Positions 1 through 12,005 of a DNA stretch of 64,000 bases are shown piece by piece. Origin of the DNA: Chiridota heheva (Eukaryota > Echinodermata > Holothuroidea > Apodida > Chiridotidae); the NCBI GenBank assembly GCA_020152595.1, contig JAIGNY010001798.1, forward strand, positions 700,501 to 764,500, in the 5' to 3' direction. Each line of letters opens with the position of its first letter. Positions within the stretch are counted from its first letter, which is position 1. A program made the translations under genes and the position numbers. The notes beneath the pieces are model-generated. The model ran no database searches, was not told where the DNA came from, and saw only the letters and a list, made by a program, of their open reading frames with translations.

Positions 1-560
1 ACATGATGTCATAACGTGCAGATGATGTCATGTTCTAGTGAAATTTATCAACCATTTATGACTTCCAGTGTTAGAAGAAGGGGGCTTCCATTTTAATTGT
101 ATCAGACTGATTAATGTCTGTATGTATATAATATGTAATTTATTGATAGCTGCTGAAAAATTTGTGTTATTCAGAATGTATGGTTGCCACATAAAACAAG
201 TACTACCTATGGTATTTGAAGTGTGTGGGGACGGGGCGAGGGAGGAATTATTTTGCAGGCTAGAAAAAGTATAAGCTGGTTAAGATATAACAGGTCAATT
301 TATTAGATAGGAAATGCTGTTTGATTTTTCTTAGGTTGAAGAGCACTTTTGAGTTTTTAGTATATTAGGTACAACACTCCAAAAAAACAGCTAATATTTG
401 TCATGTATATCTCTACGCAATGATGTATCAACTTGATTCAATGTCAGTTACTTTCAAAGAAGCTCCCCATGCAAGGCATTATCAACAAATGAAAAATACT
501 ATTCTTCCACAACAAAATTATTCCTTCTCTCTTTGAAAATTTGTGCAATTACCTTAGGCT
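1..560. other. AT-rich sequence, nothing recognised
   Basis: No gene, no clear repeat. The 68-codon frame at 68-274 has no recognisable motif. Confidence 0.5.
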
Positions 561-609
561 GTGGTTTCAAAGGTAAATCAGTACAAATCCTTTCAAACTG
601 CATCAGTAA

Positions 610-966
610 GGACCATGTATCATGCAGACCATGGCATCATGGCACCATGCAGACCATGGCACCATGAATCCTGCAGACCATGGCGTCATGCGGATCATGG
701 CGTCCTGCGGACCATGGCGCCTTGCGGACCATGGCGCTATGCAGGCCATGGCATCATGCAGGCCATGGCGCCATACCGGCCATGGCACCATGCGAGCCAT
801 GGCAGCATCATGTGGGCCATGGCAATCATGCAGACCATGCATCATGCGGACCATGTATCATGCAGACCATGGCATCATGCGCATCATGCAGATTATGGCA
901 CCATGCATCATGCGGACCATGGCACCATGCGGACCATGGCACCATGCAGACCATGGCACCATTGGT
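610..966. repeat. 17-bp minisatellite (CCATGG-containing)
   Basis: Unit approximately atgcagaccatggcacc, about 20 diverged copies. Open frames on both strands here (HADHGTM-type peptides) are translations of the array. Confidence 0.9.
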
Positions 967-1226
967 CTCAGAAAAAATTTCAGATCTCCAGAAAGAAAGA
1001 AAAGGAGGGAAAGAAAAACATGAAAGAAAAAGATAGGAAATGAAGGGAATGGAGAATCAATGTTTCCTGTTGGAATTAAGCATTCAGTTTTGTTATTGTT
1101 GTGGTATACTCACAGAAATGTTTTTTTTCAAGACTTTTTATGGTCCGGTTTCATTGATTAACTAAATAGGAACCCTGTAATGTCTGACTTGGGATTACTT
1201 CACCCTTGTAATTCATACTCTCTTTT

Positions 1227-1292
1227 CCCTACATTTAAAAGTTTGAAAAATGAAATAATCCCTACATTTAAAAGTTTGAAAAATGAAATAAA
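1227..1292. repeat. 33-bp direct duplication
   Basis: ccctacatttaaaagtttga and the following 13 bases occur twice in tandem. Confidence 0.9.
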
Positions 1293-1310
1293 CTTTTTCA
1301 AGGATTTCGT

Positions 1311-1427
1311 TAAGCATTTCTTTCAAGGATAAGCATTTCTTTCAAGGATAAGCGTTTCTTTCAAGGATATGCATTTCTCTCAAGGATAAGCATTTCTTTC
1401 AAGGATAAGCATTTCTTTCAAGGATAA
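1311..1427. repeat. 19-bp minisatellite
   Basis: Unit aagcatttctttcaaggat, about six copies. Confidence 0.92.
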
Positions 1428-1739
1428 GTGTACTATGCTTTGAAATGATTTAAGCCTCATTATTATTAGAATAGGATCAGACACATTAAACTAATAACAT
1501 ATGAATGGTCTCACTATATTGCTCTTGATCCAGACCCCTAGCCTGAACCATAAAGTTACAGGGTGGCAAGAACAAAAAAGGCATTTACAAGGACCATATC
1601 AGACAGGGATCAATAAGTAATGTATCTGCATATTTGTATTGGGAAAGTGTAAATAGAATCCAAAAAAGATAAAGCAATTTTCAAAGTACAATTTTCTTGA
1701 AAATGTAGATGATTTGTGAAAAAGAGAAAGGTGAAGGAA

Positions 1740-2668
1740 AGTAGAGGCAAGTGGGAGACACTAGGGGCAGGGTGGAGAAACTAGGGGCAGGGTGGAGAAA
1801 CTAGGGGCAGGGTGGGAGAAACTAGGGGCAGGGTGGGAGAAACTAGGGGCAGGGTGGGAGAAACTAGGGGCAGGGTGGGAGAAACTAGGGGCAGGGTGGG
1901 AGAAACTAGGGGCAAGGTGGGATAACCTAGGGGTAAGTAGGAGAAACTATGAGCAGGGATAACCTAGGGGTAAGTAGGAGAAACTATGAGCAGGGTAGAG
2001 ATACTAGGGGCAGGGTGGGAGAAACTAGGGGCAGAGTGGAGAAACCAGAGGCAGGGTGGGCCAAACAAGGGGCAGGGTGGGCCAAACTAGGGGCAGGGTG
2101 GAGAAAATAGGGGCAGGGTAGGCCAAACTAGGGGTGGGAGAAAGTAGGGGCAAGTGGGAGACACTAGGGGCAGGGTGGAGAAACTAGGGGCAGTGTGGAG
2201 AAACTAGGGGCAGTGTGGAGAAACTAGGGGCAGGATGAAGAAACTAGGGGCAGGGTTGGAGAAAGTAGGGGCAGGGTGGGAGAAACTAGGGGCAGGGTGG
2301 GAGAAACTAGGGGCAGGGTGGGAGAAACTAGGGGCAAGGTGGGATAAACTAGGGGTAAGTAGGAGAAACTATGAGCAGGGTAGAGATACTAGGGGCAGGG
2401 TGGGAGAAACTAGGGGCAGAGTGGAGAAACCAGAGGCAGGGTGGGCCAAACAAGGGGCAGGGTGGGCCAAACTAGGGGCAGGGTGGGCCAAACTAGGGGC
2501 AGGGTGGAGAAAATAGGGGCAGGGTAGGCCAAACTAGGGGTGGGAGAAAGTAGGGGCAGGGTGGAGAAACTAGGGGCAGGGTGGAGAAACTAGGGGCAGG
2601 GTGGGCCAAACTAGGGGAAAGGTGGGAGAAACTAGGGGCAGGGTGGAGAAAATAGGGGCAGGGTGGAG
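1740..2668. repeat. 20/21-bp purine-rich minisatellite with 385-bp higher-order repeat
   Basis: Unit ggagaaactaggggcagggt (one extra g in many copies), about 45 copies. Marked variants recur 385 bp apart (cagggtagag at 1991 and 2376; gaaaccagag at 2041 and 2426). Confidence 0.92.
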
Positions 2669-2669
2669 C

Positions 2670-3446
2670 TCTCTGTAAAAGTCTAACTAGGTTCCTGTGA
2701 TCCCACTTTATATACTTGATAAAACAAAAACATAATGCAGTATGTACTACTTTTGATTCCTCTCTAATATATGTTTAAAGTGCCCCAAAACTCATACAAG
2801 ATTATTTGTGTATGGAGTTTCGTTTTGTTCTGCAAAGTGCAGAGAACCTTGGGATTCTGCACTATATAAGTACCCAGGAATTTAGTGCATTATGGACTAA
2901 TTTCAAACTGATTTTTCTAGAAAGTAGCTTTATTATGTGTTATTTTGGTGTGCAAATAGTCTTTCGATACACCATTATTCTCATTTTGTTTACTCAAGAT
3001 ATCTATATCTGACATTTAGATTATGCACATCTTTTTTATACCAAACTGTCTTCTGTAGAACATTTGTCATTTGCTGTGTCCTTTCTATTTCCTTAATTTT
3101 CATGATCACGTAAGTTACTTACGATCATAGATGCTACTCTTCTATCATATCAAATTCTTAATTAACCTGACCAGTTTTTTTAACGATCTTCGGTTTTTGA
3201 TAATTGGGATCTTGAATGTAATTTAATGTAAGTACTGCCCAAATTATTTTAGAGGACTGAAAATCATAACTGCCAATTTCTTTAAAACAGTATAGTTTGT
3301 TTTCTATTAAAAGATTTCCTACCTCAATTTATGATATTGACATCATGCATGATTTCAGAGAACAACTGTTTAAAGTTTGAAATTTAAAATATAGTTTGGA
3401 AGGGTTGAATCCATTTTGAAAAAAGAAGCTATTAAAAGTAGATTAG
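2670..3446. other. AT-rich sequence between arrays, nothing recognised
   Basis: Short frames only, no motif, no splice-bounded exon. Confidence 0.5.
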
Positions 3447-3719
3447 TGAAGTATGGATATCAGTGAAATATGGATATCAGTAAAGTATGGATATTAGTGA
3501 AGTGTGGATATCGGTGAAGTGTCGGTGAAGTGTCGGTGAAGTATGGATATCAGTGAAGAATGGATAAGGGTGAAGTATGGATAACAGTGAAGTATGGATA
3601 ATGGTGAAGTATGGATAACGGTGAAGTATGGATATTGGTGAAGTATGGATATTGGTGATGTATGGATATTGGTAAAGTATGGATATCGGTGAAGTATGAA
3701 TATCGGTGAAGTATGAAAA
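3447..3719. repeat. 17-bp minisatellite
   Basis: Unit ggtgaagtatggatatt with variants, about 16 copies. Confidence 0.9.
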
Positions 3720-3796
3720 GTTAGAAACATTATTTTTGAATTAAAAGGCAAATCCCTTGACAATGTTAAACAAAATAAGGACTCCTTTCCTTTTGA

Positions 3797-4306
3797 TTCC
3801 TAGCATTGCTGTACCTGCACCGGTACCTTTCTGTGACTGTTGATTCCTAGCATTGCTGTACCTGCGCCGGTTCCTTTTTGTGACTTGATTCCTAGCATTG
3901 CTGTACCTGCACAGGTACCTTTCTGTGACTGTTGATTCCTAGCATTGCTGTACCTGCACCGGTACCTTTCTGTGACTGTTGATTCCTAACATTGCTGTAC
4001 CTGTGCCGGTACTTTTCTGTGACTGTTGATTCCTAGCATTGCTGTACCTGCACCGGTACCTTTCTGTGACTTGATTCCTAGCATTGCTGTACCTGCGCCG
4101 GTACCTTTCTGTAACTGTTGATTCCTAGCATTGCTGTACCTGCGCCGGTACCTTTCTGTGACTGTTGATTCCTAGCATTGCTGTACCTGTGCTGGTACCT
4201 TTTTGCGACTGTTGATTCCTAGCATTGCTGTACCTGCACCGGTACTTTTCTGTGACTGTTGATTCCTAGCATTGCTGTACCTGCACCGGTACTTATCTGT
4301 GACTGT
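3797..4306. repeat. 47-bp minisatellite
   Basis: About 11 copies of a unit starting gattcctagcattgctgtac and containing caccggtacc; some copies are 44 bp after losing tgt. Confidence 0.93.
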
Positions 4307-4579
4307 TCGCAAAGTTAAAGACTCTGGTAAAGTTAATGTTGTTGTTCTGTGAATAAAATTATAAAATGCTGGTGTTGGTCGGTTGAAAAAAGCTGTCTCA
4401 TTGCATTCTATGTCATGTGACACTGGTTATCATGTGCAAATAGTTATGCAATTCTCAGTGGGGGGAATTGTGCTTGGCACAGGGGAGGGGCCTTTAAAAT
4501 TAGGAAAGAGAGATGCACGTTGCAGCAACCTCATACTGTCTATTTTTAGTTCCGTTTTTTACCTGCATGCATGTGTTTT

Positions 4580-5423
4580 TGAGATACCCCCAGGCTTGCA
4601 TTGGCTTTCCACGTCCCGATACCTCCAGGCTTGCATTGGCTTTCCACGTCCCGATACCCCCAGGCTTGCATTGGCTTTCCACGCCCGATACCCCAGGCTT
4701 GCATTGGCTTTCCACGTCCCGATACCCCCAGGCTTGCATTGGCTTTCCACGGCCTGATACCCCCAGGCTTGCATTGGCTTTCCACGGCCCGATACCCCCA
4801 GGCTTGCATTGGCTTTCCACGTCCTGATACCCCCAGGCTTGCATTGGCTTTCCACGGCCTGATACCCCCAGGCTTGCATTGGCTTTCCACGGCCTGATAC
4901 CCCCAGACTTGCATTGGCTTTTCACGGCCTGATACCCCCAGGCTTGCATTGGCTTTCCACGGCCCGATACCCCCAGGCTTGCATTGGCTTTCCAGCGTCC
5001 CGATACCCCCAGGCTTGCATTGGCTTTCCCGTCCCGATACCCCAGGCTTGCATTGGCTTTCCCGTCCCGATACCCCCAGGCTTGCATTGGCTTTCCACGT
5101 CCCGATACCCCCAGGCTTGCATTGGCTTTCCACGGCCTGATACCCCCAGACTTGCATTGGCTTTCCACGTCCCGATACCCCCAGGCTTGCATTGGCTTTC
5201 CACGGCCTGATACCCCCAGGCCTGCATTGGCTTTTCACGGCCTGATACCCCCAGGCTTGCATTGGCTTTCCACGGCCTGATACCCCCAGGCTTGCATTGG
5301 CTTTCCACGGCCTGATACCCCCAGGCTTGCATTGGCTTTTCACGGCCTGATACCCCCAGACTTGCATTGGCTTTTCACGGCCTGATACCCCCAGACTTGC
5401 ATTGGCTTTCCACTGCCCGATTC
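4580..5423. repeat. 35-bp minisatellite
   Basis: About 24 copies; unit core cccaggcttgcattggcttt followed by ccacgtcccgatac or ccacggcctgatac. Open frames on both strands (QACIGFP, SQCKPGG) are array translations. Confidence 0.94.
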
Positions 5424-5656
5424 TGTGACATGGTTCATCTTACTCGTTAGGATCCTTGGAAGTTGAACTGCATTTTCAATTTGCTCGCTCTTTTTAGATG
5501 CTTGAAAGATTACAACTTTGAAAGATTATGTAGATAAATATATTTTAGAATGTACTATTAATGCCAAATGTCAAAAAATTCCTTTCTTGTAAATTGATTG
5601 GTCGTTTGTACGGTAGATGTTAAAAGCCTTTTGTAGAATTGTAATGACAAAACCCA

Positions 5657-7277
5657 TGCAGCAGTGGTGGCATGCTGTAACGTGACCTATGCAGTAGTGG
5701 TGACATGCTGTAACGTGACCTATGCAGTAGTGGTTACATGCTGTAACGTGACCTATGCAGTAGTGGTGACATGCTGTAAATGTGACCTATTCTGTAGTGG
5801 TGACATGCTGTAACGTGACCCATGCAGTAGTGGTGACATGCTGTAACGTGACCTATGCAGTAGTGGTGACATGCTGTAAATGTGACCTATGCAGTAGTGG
5901 TGACATGCTGTAACGTGACCCATGCAGTAGTGGTGACATGCTGTAACGTGACCTATGCAGTAGTGGTGACATGCTGTAACGTGACCTATGCAGTAGTGGT
6001 GACATGCTGTAACATGACCTATGCAGTAGTGGTGACATGCTGTAAATGTGACCTATGCTGTAGTGGTGACATGCTGTAAATGTGACCTATGCAGTAGTGG
6101 TGACATGCTGTAACGTGACCTATGCAGTAGTGGTGACATGCTGTAAATATGACCTATGCTGTAGTGGTGACATGCTGTAACGTGACCCATGCAGTAGTGG
6201 TGACATGCTGTAACGTGACCTATGCAGTAGTGGTGACATGCTGTAAATGTGTCCTATGCTGTAGTGGTGATATGCTGTAACGTGACCCATGCAGTAGTGG
6301 TGACATGCTGTAACGTGACCTATGCAGTAGTGGTGACATGCTATAACGTGACCCATGCAGTAGTGGTGACATGCTGTAACGTGACCTATGCAGTAGTGGT
6401 GACATGCTGTAAATGTGACCTATGCTGTAGTGGTGACATGCTGTAACGTGACCTACGCAGTAGTGGTGACATGCTGTAACATGACCTATGCAGTAGTGGT
6501 GACATGCTGTAAATGTGACCTATGCTGTAGTGGTGACATGCTGTAACGTGACCTACGCAGTAGTGGTGACATGCTATAACGTGACCCATGCAGTAGTGGT
6601 GACATGCTGTAAATGTGACCTATGCTGTAGTGGTGACATGCTGTAAATGTGACCTATGCAGTAGTGGTGACATGCTGTAAATGTGTCCTATGCTGTAGTG
6701 GTGACATGCTGTAACGTGACCCATGCAGTAGTGGTGACATGCTGTAACGTGACCCATGCAGTAGTGGTGACATGCTGTAACGTGACCTACGCAGTAGTGG
6801 TGACATGCTGTAACGTGACCTATGCAGTAGTGGTGACATGCTGTAAATGTGACCTATGCTGTAGTGGTGACATGCTGTAACGTGACCCATGCAGTAGTGG
6901 TGACATGCTGTAACGTGACCTACGCAGTAGTGGTGACATGCTGTAACGTGACCTATGCAGTAGTGGTGACATGCTATAACGTGACCCATGCAGTAGTGGT
7001 GACATGCTGTAATGTGACCTATGCTGTAGTGGTGACATGCTGTAACGTGACCCATGCAGTAGTGGTGACATGCTGTAGCGTGACCTATGCAGTAGTGGTG
7101 ACATGCTGTAACGTGACCTACGCAGTAGTGGTGACATGCTGTAGCGTGACCTACGCAGTAGTGGTGACATGCTGTAACGTGACCTACGCAGTAGTGGTGA
7201 CATGCTGTAACGTGACCCATGCAGTAGTGGTGACATGCTGTAAGGTGACCTACGCAGTAGTGGTGACATGCTGTAAA
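5657..7277. repeat. 33-bp minisatellite
   Basis: About 49 copies of gtaacgtgacctatgcagta plus gtggtgacatgct. A 34-bp variant (gtaaatgtgacctatgctgt) is interspersed. Because 33 is divisible by 3, long artefactual frames run through it. Confidence 0.95.
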
Positions 7278-7765
7278 CTTATACATACTGCAGACAAAGT
7301 GCAGCGTCAAATAGTTGCAATAGTTTAAAGGTTTTTTATTTTAAAAAATATACGTTTTCTTTTAAATAAAGAAGTACTTATTTAGTCAAGTGTTAATTTT
7401 TTACATCATTCCATTAGTTCAGTGGGCTTTCAAAATTATTGTCTTTGATGTTGTATGTATGTTTACTCTCTTTTTCAACGTGCCAGTGCAATGTTTCAAG
7501 TGATATTTGACGATGGGTCTTAAAGATTTGATTGTGTGGGAAAGAGCAACTTAAGGTTTGTCTTGTCTCTGGAAGTCAGAAATAATACGCATCAAGTAAC
7601 CACCAGAACTAACCCTAACCCTAGTCTTTTATGCAGTCAAAAACATTACACCTCAAGTAATTTTAGCCACCAGAAATATTTAGCATCAAGTTGCTTAGGC
7701 CATCAGATATATTTAGCACCAAATTTTATTTGGCAAGCATTGCGCCAGTTTGACAGTCACATACA
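7278..7765. other. AT-rich spacer
   Basis: Contains a two-unit aaccctaaccct stretch at 7612-7623 and weakly repeated catcaagta/ccaccaga words; no gene. Confidence 0.5.
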
Positions 7766-7877
7766 GTGTAAAACTTGTAGTTTAGCATTACATGTCAAAA
7801 CTTGTAGTTTAGCATTACATGTCAAAACTTGAAGTTTAGCATTACATGTCAAAACTTGTAGTTTAGCATTACATGTC
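7766..7877. repeat. 27-bp minisatellite, four copies
   Basis: Unit gtcaaaacttgtagtttagc plus attacat. Confidence 0.9.
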
Positions 7878-7972
7878 ATTGCATGTCAAACCATCTCTTA
7901 AGAAGGGATTCCAAATCAATCAAAGCTATTTAAAGTTTATTTCCGAAAAGTGGAAAGTGTTTAGTTATACAT

Positions 7973-9070
7973 GAGCGTCTGTTTAACAGATTAGGCGTCT
8001 GTTTAACAGATTAGGCGTCTGTTTAACAGATTAGGCGTCTGTTTAACAGATGAGGCGTCTGTTTAACAGATGAGGCGTCTGTTTAACAGATGAGGCGTCT
8101 GTTTAACAGATGAGGCGTCTGTTTAACAGATGAGGCGTCTGTTTAACAGATGAGGCGTCTGTTTAACAGATGAGGCGTCTGTTTAACAGATGAGGCGTCT
8201 GTTTAACAGATGAGGCGTCTGTTTAACAGATGAGGCGTCTGTTTAACAGATGAGGCGTCTGTTTAACAGATGAGGCGTCTGTTTAACAGATGAGGCGTCT
8301 GTTTAACAGATGAGGCGTCTGTTTAACAGATGAGGCGTCTGTTTAACAGATGAGGCGTCTGGTTAAGAGATGAGGCGTCTGGTTAAGAGATGAGGCGTCT
8401 GGTTAAGAGATGAGGCGTCTGGTTAAGAGATGAGGCGTCTGGTTAAGAGATGAGGCGTCTGGTTAAGAGATGAGGCGTCTGGTTAAGAGATGAGGCGTCT
8501 GGTTAAGAGATGAGGCGTCTGGTTAACAGATGAGGCGTCTGGTTAACAGATGAGGCGTCTGGTTAACAGATGAGGCGTCTGGTTAACAGATGAGGCGTCT
8601 GGTTAACAGATGAGGCGTCTGGTTAACAGATGAGGCGTCTGGTTAACAGATGAGGCGTCTGTTTAACAGATGAGGCGTCTGTTTAACAGACGAGGCGTCT
8701 GTTTAACAGACGAGGCGTCTGTTTTACAGACGAGGCGTCTGTTTTACAGACGAGGTGTCTGTTTAACAGATGAGGCGTCTGTTTAACAGATGAGGCGTCT
8801 GTTTAACAGATGAGGCGTCTGTTTAACAGATGAGGCGTCTGTTTAACAGATGAGGCGTCTGTTTAACAGATGAGGCGTCTGTTTAACAGATGAGGCGTCT
8901 GTTTAACAGATGAGGCGTCTGTTTAACAGATGCGTCTGTTTTTAACAGATATTGATGTGCGTCTGTTTAACAGATGAGGCGTCTGTTTAACAGATGAGGC
9001 GTCTGTTTCTGAAGCAAACAAAGGAATATTGATGTGATGTAAATTTTACATGAGCGTCTGTTTAACCGAT
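7973..9070. repeat. 20-bp minisatellite built on a near-palindrome
   Basis: Unit gcgtctgtttaacagatgag, about 52 copies, almost perfectly regular. Each unit contains TCTGTT-T-AACAGA. Variants occur in blocks: attag, atgag, ggttaagag (eight), ggttaacag (seven), acgag. The right edge decays into two copies of a tctgaagcaaacaaaggaat module. Confidence 0.96.
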
Positions 9071-10419
9071 GAGGCATCTTCTGAAGCAAACAAAGGAATA
9101 TTGATGCGATGTAGTAGTAATATAGGTGTTACTGAAAAATGATTACTTACAAAAATCATGTTTGAGTAAATTTAAACTTAATATACATATAATGTAAAGA
9201 TATTGCTTTTTACAGTTGTAAACTTTCTAAAGATTGTCTTTCACACAAATAGGGGTATCTGGTACTTAATTCACATCCCTTTAATAGACTTATGTATGTA
9301 TATATATATATATAGTGTAATCTTGTTTATGATGGAAAGTGATTTGATTCATTTATACATATGGTATTTTTTTATCTTCCATGATAATGATTGCATTACT
9401 TATTTTTGTAGAAAACCAAAAGTGGATTTGGAGAGAACAGGTTTGTAGAAAAAAATATAATTAATTTGTACTTAAAATTTTGGATTATCAATTATTGTGT
9501 TATATGGAAGAGGGCAAATCTTGTGAATAAGGAAGAAGGAAATTAAATGTGTAATTTTAGTTGAAAAATTGATGAGAGAGAAGTATTATTTTATACCGAT
9601 CTCTGGTCATATATAATATCAATAACAGATGTAATTCATGTTGGAGAGGGGGTGTTAGGGGGACTTACTGATAAAGTACCATGGTAGGTCCGAATTTGGT
9701 AGGTCCGAATTTTATTGACCACTTAAGAACTTAATTTCAATCCTTTTCATTGATATTGAAAAATTGTCATTTCAAAAGACACATGTAAGATTTCTAGAAA
9801 TTACCTTTTTTACATTGAGGATTAATTCATTGAAATTCAGTGTTTTATTATCAAACCATTCCTTAAAAGAGTGATGAGTTATGTTCGATTTGAGAACTCC
9901 GCAGCTGTCCTGAATTTTAAACACTGTGTGTTAAATATGCCTAATTACCCAACAGAGGTACCAGTAAAACATAAATGTCTGATCGTTGTTACTGGCTGAG
10001 ATGAACTTCTGTAAGTTGTTATTCTAAAACAGCACAATTGAAGTATGAAACCTCTTATTAGTGAAAATGGTGATAAATTAACAACTGGTAATCATAACAA
10101 TTTTGTCAAACTTTGCTATTAAAGGTGGGATAGTGGTTAAGGGAGTTGACATTCAGGACACTCACCACTATACATGGATTTTGAAATAACTATAGCTCTA
10201 CAAGGATTAAATTTCTGTTGTACAATTTATCTGCTATAATTGAGCACATTTGTGATATTTAGATGGTGTGTATTAATCAGTGTCATGAAATAATCTGATT
10301 TAAATGAAGTTATGACATAGAACCCTTTTGTTGCAAGTTAAACAGCCACTACTGCCCTCACATTGTATTGGTCAGTTGTTTACCAAGCAATTCTGCAAAA
10401 CTAAATGGTTTTATGGGCA
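9071..10419. other. AT-rich spacer, nothing recognised
   Basis: A (TA)n patch near 9299-9313 and a short direct repeat (ggtaggtccgaat, about 9684-9712). No coding motif. Confidence 0.5.
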
Positions 10420-12005
10420 TCCAGATTGATGCTGTACTCATCAGATTGATGCTCTACTCATCAGATTGAAGCTGTACTCATCAGATTGATGCTCTACTCC
10501 TCAGATTGATGCTGTACTCATCAGATTAATGCTGTACTCCTCAGATTGATGCTCTACTCATCAAATTGATGCTGTACTCATCAGATTGATGCTCTACTCC
10601 TCAGATTGATGCTGTACTCCTCAGATTGATGCTGTACTCATCAGATTGATGCTCTACTTCTCAGATTGATGCTGTACTCATCAGATTGATGCTGTACTCC
10701 TCAGATTGATGCTGTACTCCTCAGATTGATGCTGTACTCATCAGATTGATGCTCTACTCATCAAATTGATGCTGTACTCATCAGATTGATGCTCTATTCC
10801 TCAGATTGATGCTGTACTCCTCAGATTGATGCTCTACTCCTCAGATTGATGCTGTACTCATCAGATTGATGCTGTACTCATCAGATTGATGCTGTACTCC
10901 TCAGATTGATGCTCTACTCCTCAGATTGATGCTCTACTCATCAGATTGATGCTGTACTCCTCAGATTGATGCTCTACTCCTCAGATTGATGCTGTACTCA
11001 TCAGATTGATGCTGTACTCCTCAGATTGATGCTGTACTCCTCAGATTGATGCTGTACTCATCAGATTGATGCTCTACTCATCAAATTGATGCTGTACTCA
11101 TCAGATTGATGCTCTATTCCTCAGATTGATGCTGTACTCCTCAGATTGATGCTCTACTCCTCAGATTGATGCTGTACTCATCAGATTGATGCTGTACTCA
11201 TCAGATTGATGCTGTACTCCTCAGATTGATGCTCTACTCCTCAGATTGATGCTCTACTCATCAGATTGATGCTGTACTCATCAGATTGATGCTGTACTCA
11301 TCAGATTGATGCTCTACTTCTCAGATTGATGCTGTACTCATCAGATTGATGCTGTACTCATCAGATTGATGCTCTACTCCTCAGATTGATGCTCTACTCC
11401 TCAGATTGATGCTGTACTCCTTAGATTGATGCTGTACTCATCAGATTGATGCTCTATTCCTCAGATTGATGCTCTATTCATCAGATTGATGCTCTACTCC
11501 TCAGATTGATGCTTTACTCCTCAGATTGATGCTTTACTCATCAGATTGATGCTGTACTCATCAGATTGATGCTGTACTCATCAGATTAATGTTTTACTCA
11601 TCAGATTGATGCTCTACTCCTCAGATTGATGCTCTACTCATCAGATCGATGCTCTACTCATCAGATCGATGCTCTACTCATCAGATCGATGCTCTACTCA
11701 TCAGATCGATGCTCTACTCATCAGATCGATGCTCTACTCATCAGATCGATGCTCTACTCATCAGATCGATGCTGTACTCATCAGATCGATGCTGTACTCA
11801 TCAGATTGATGCTGTACTCATCAGATTGAAGCTGTACTCATCAGATTGATGCTGTACTCATCAGATTGATGCTCTACTCATCAGATTGATGCTCTACTCA
11901 TCAGATTGATGCTCTACTCATCAGATTGATGCTCTACTCATCAGATTGATGCTCTACTCATCAGATTGATGCTCTACTCATCAGATTGATGCTCTACTCA
12001 TCAGA
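10420..12005. repeat. 20-bp minisatellite with 320-bp higher-order repeat
   Basis: Unit tcagattgatgctgtactca, about 79 copies. 10661-10940 and 10981-11260 carry the same order of variants, a 16-unit offset. A run of tcagatcgat variants lies at 11641-11800. Confidence 0.95.

Noticed and set aside
4580-5423. Possible 35-bp repeat protein on either strand (up to 273 codons)
   Set aside because: Frames shift between copies and several frames are open together; no domain outside the array.
7612-7623. Telomere-like aaccctaaccct
   Set aside because: Only two units, with no array; not evidence of a chromosome end.
7973-9070. CRISPR-like regular 20-bp spacing with palindromes
   Set aside because: There are no variable spacers: units abut directly, and the context is a eukaryotic genome. 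It is a minisatellite.
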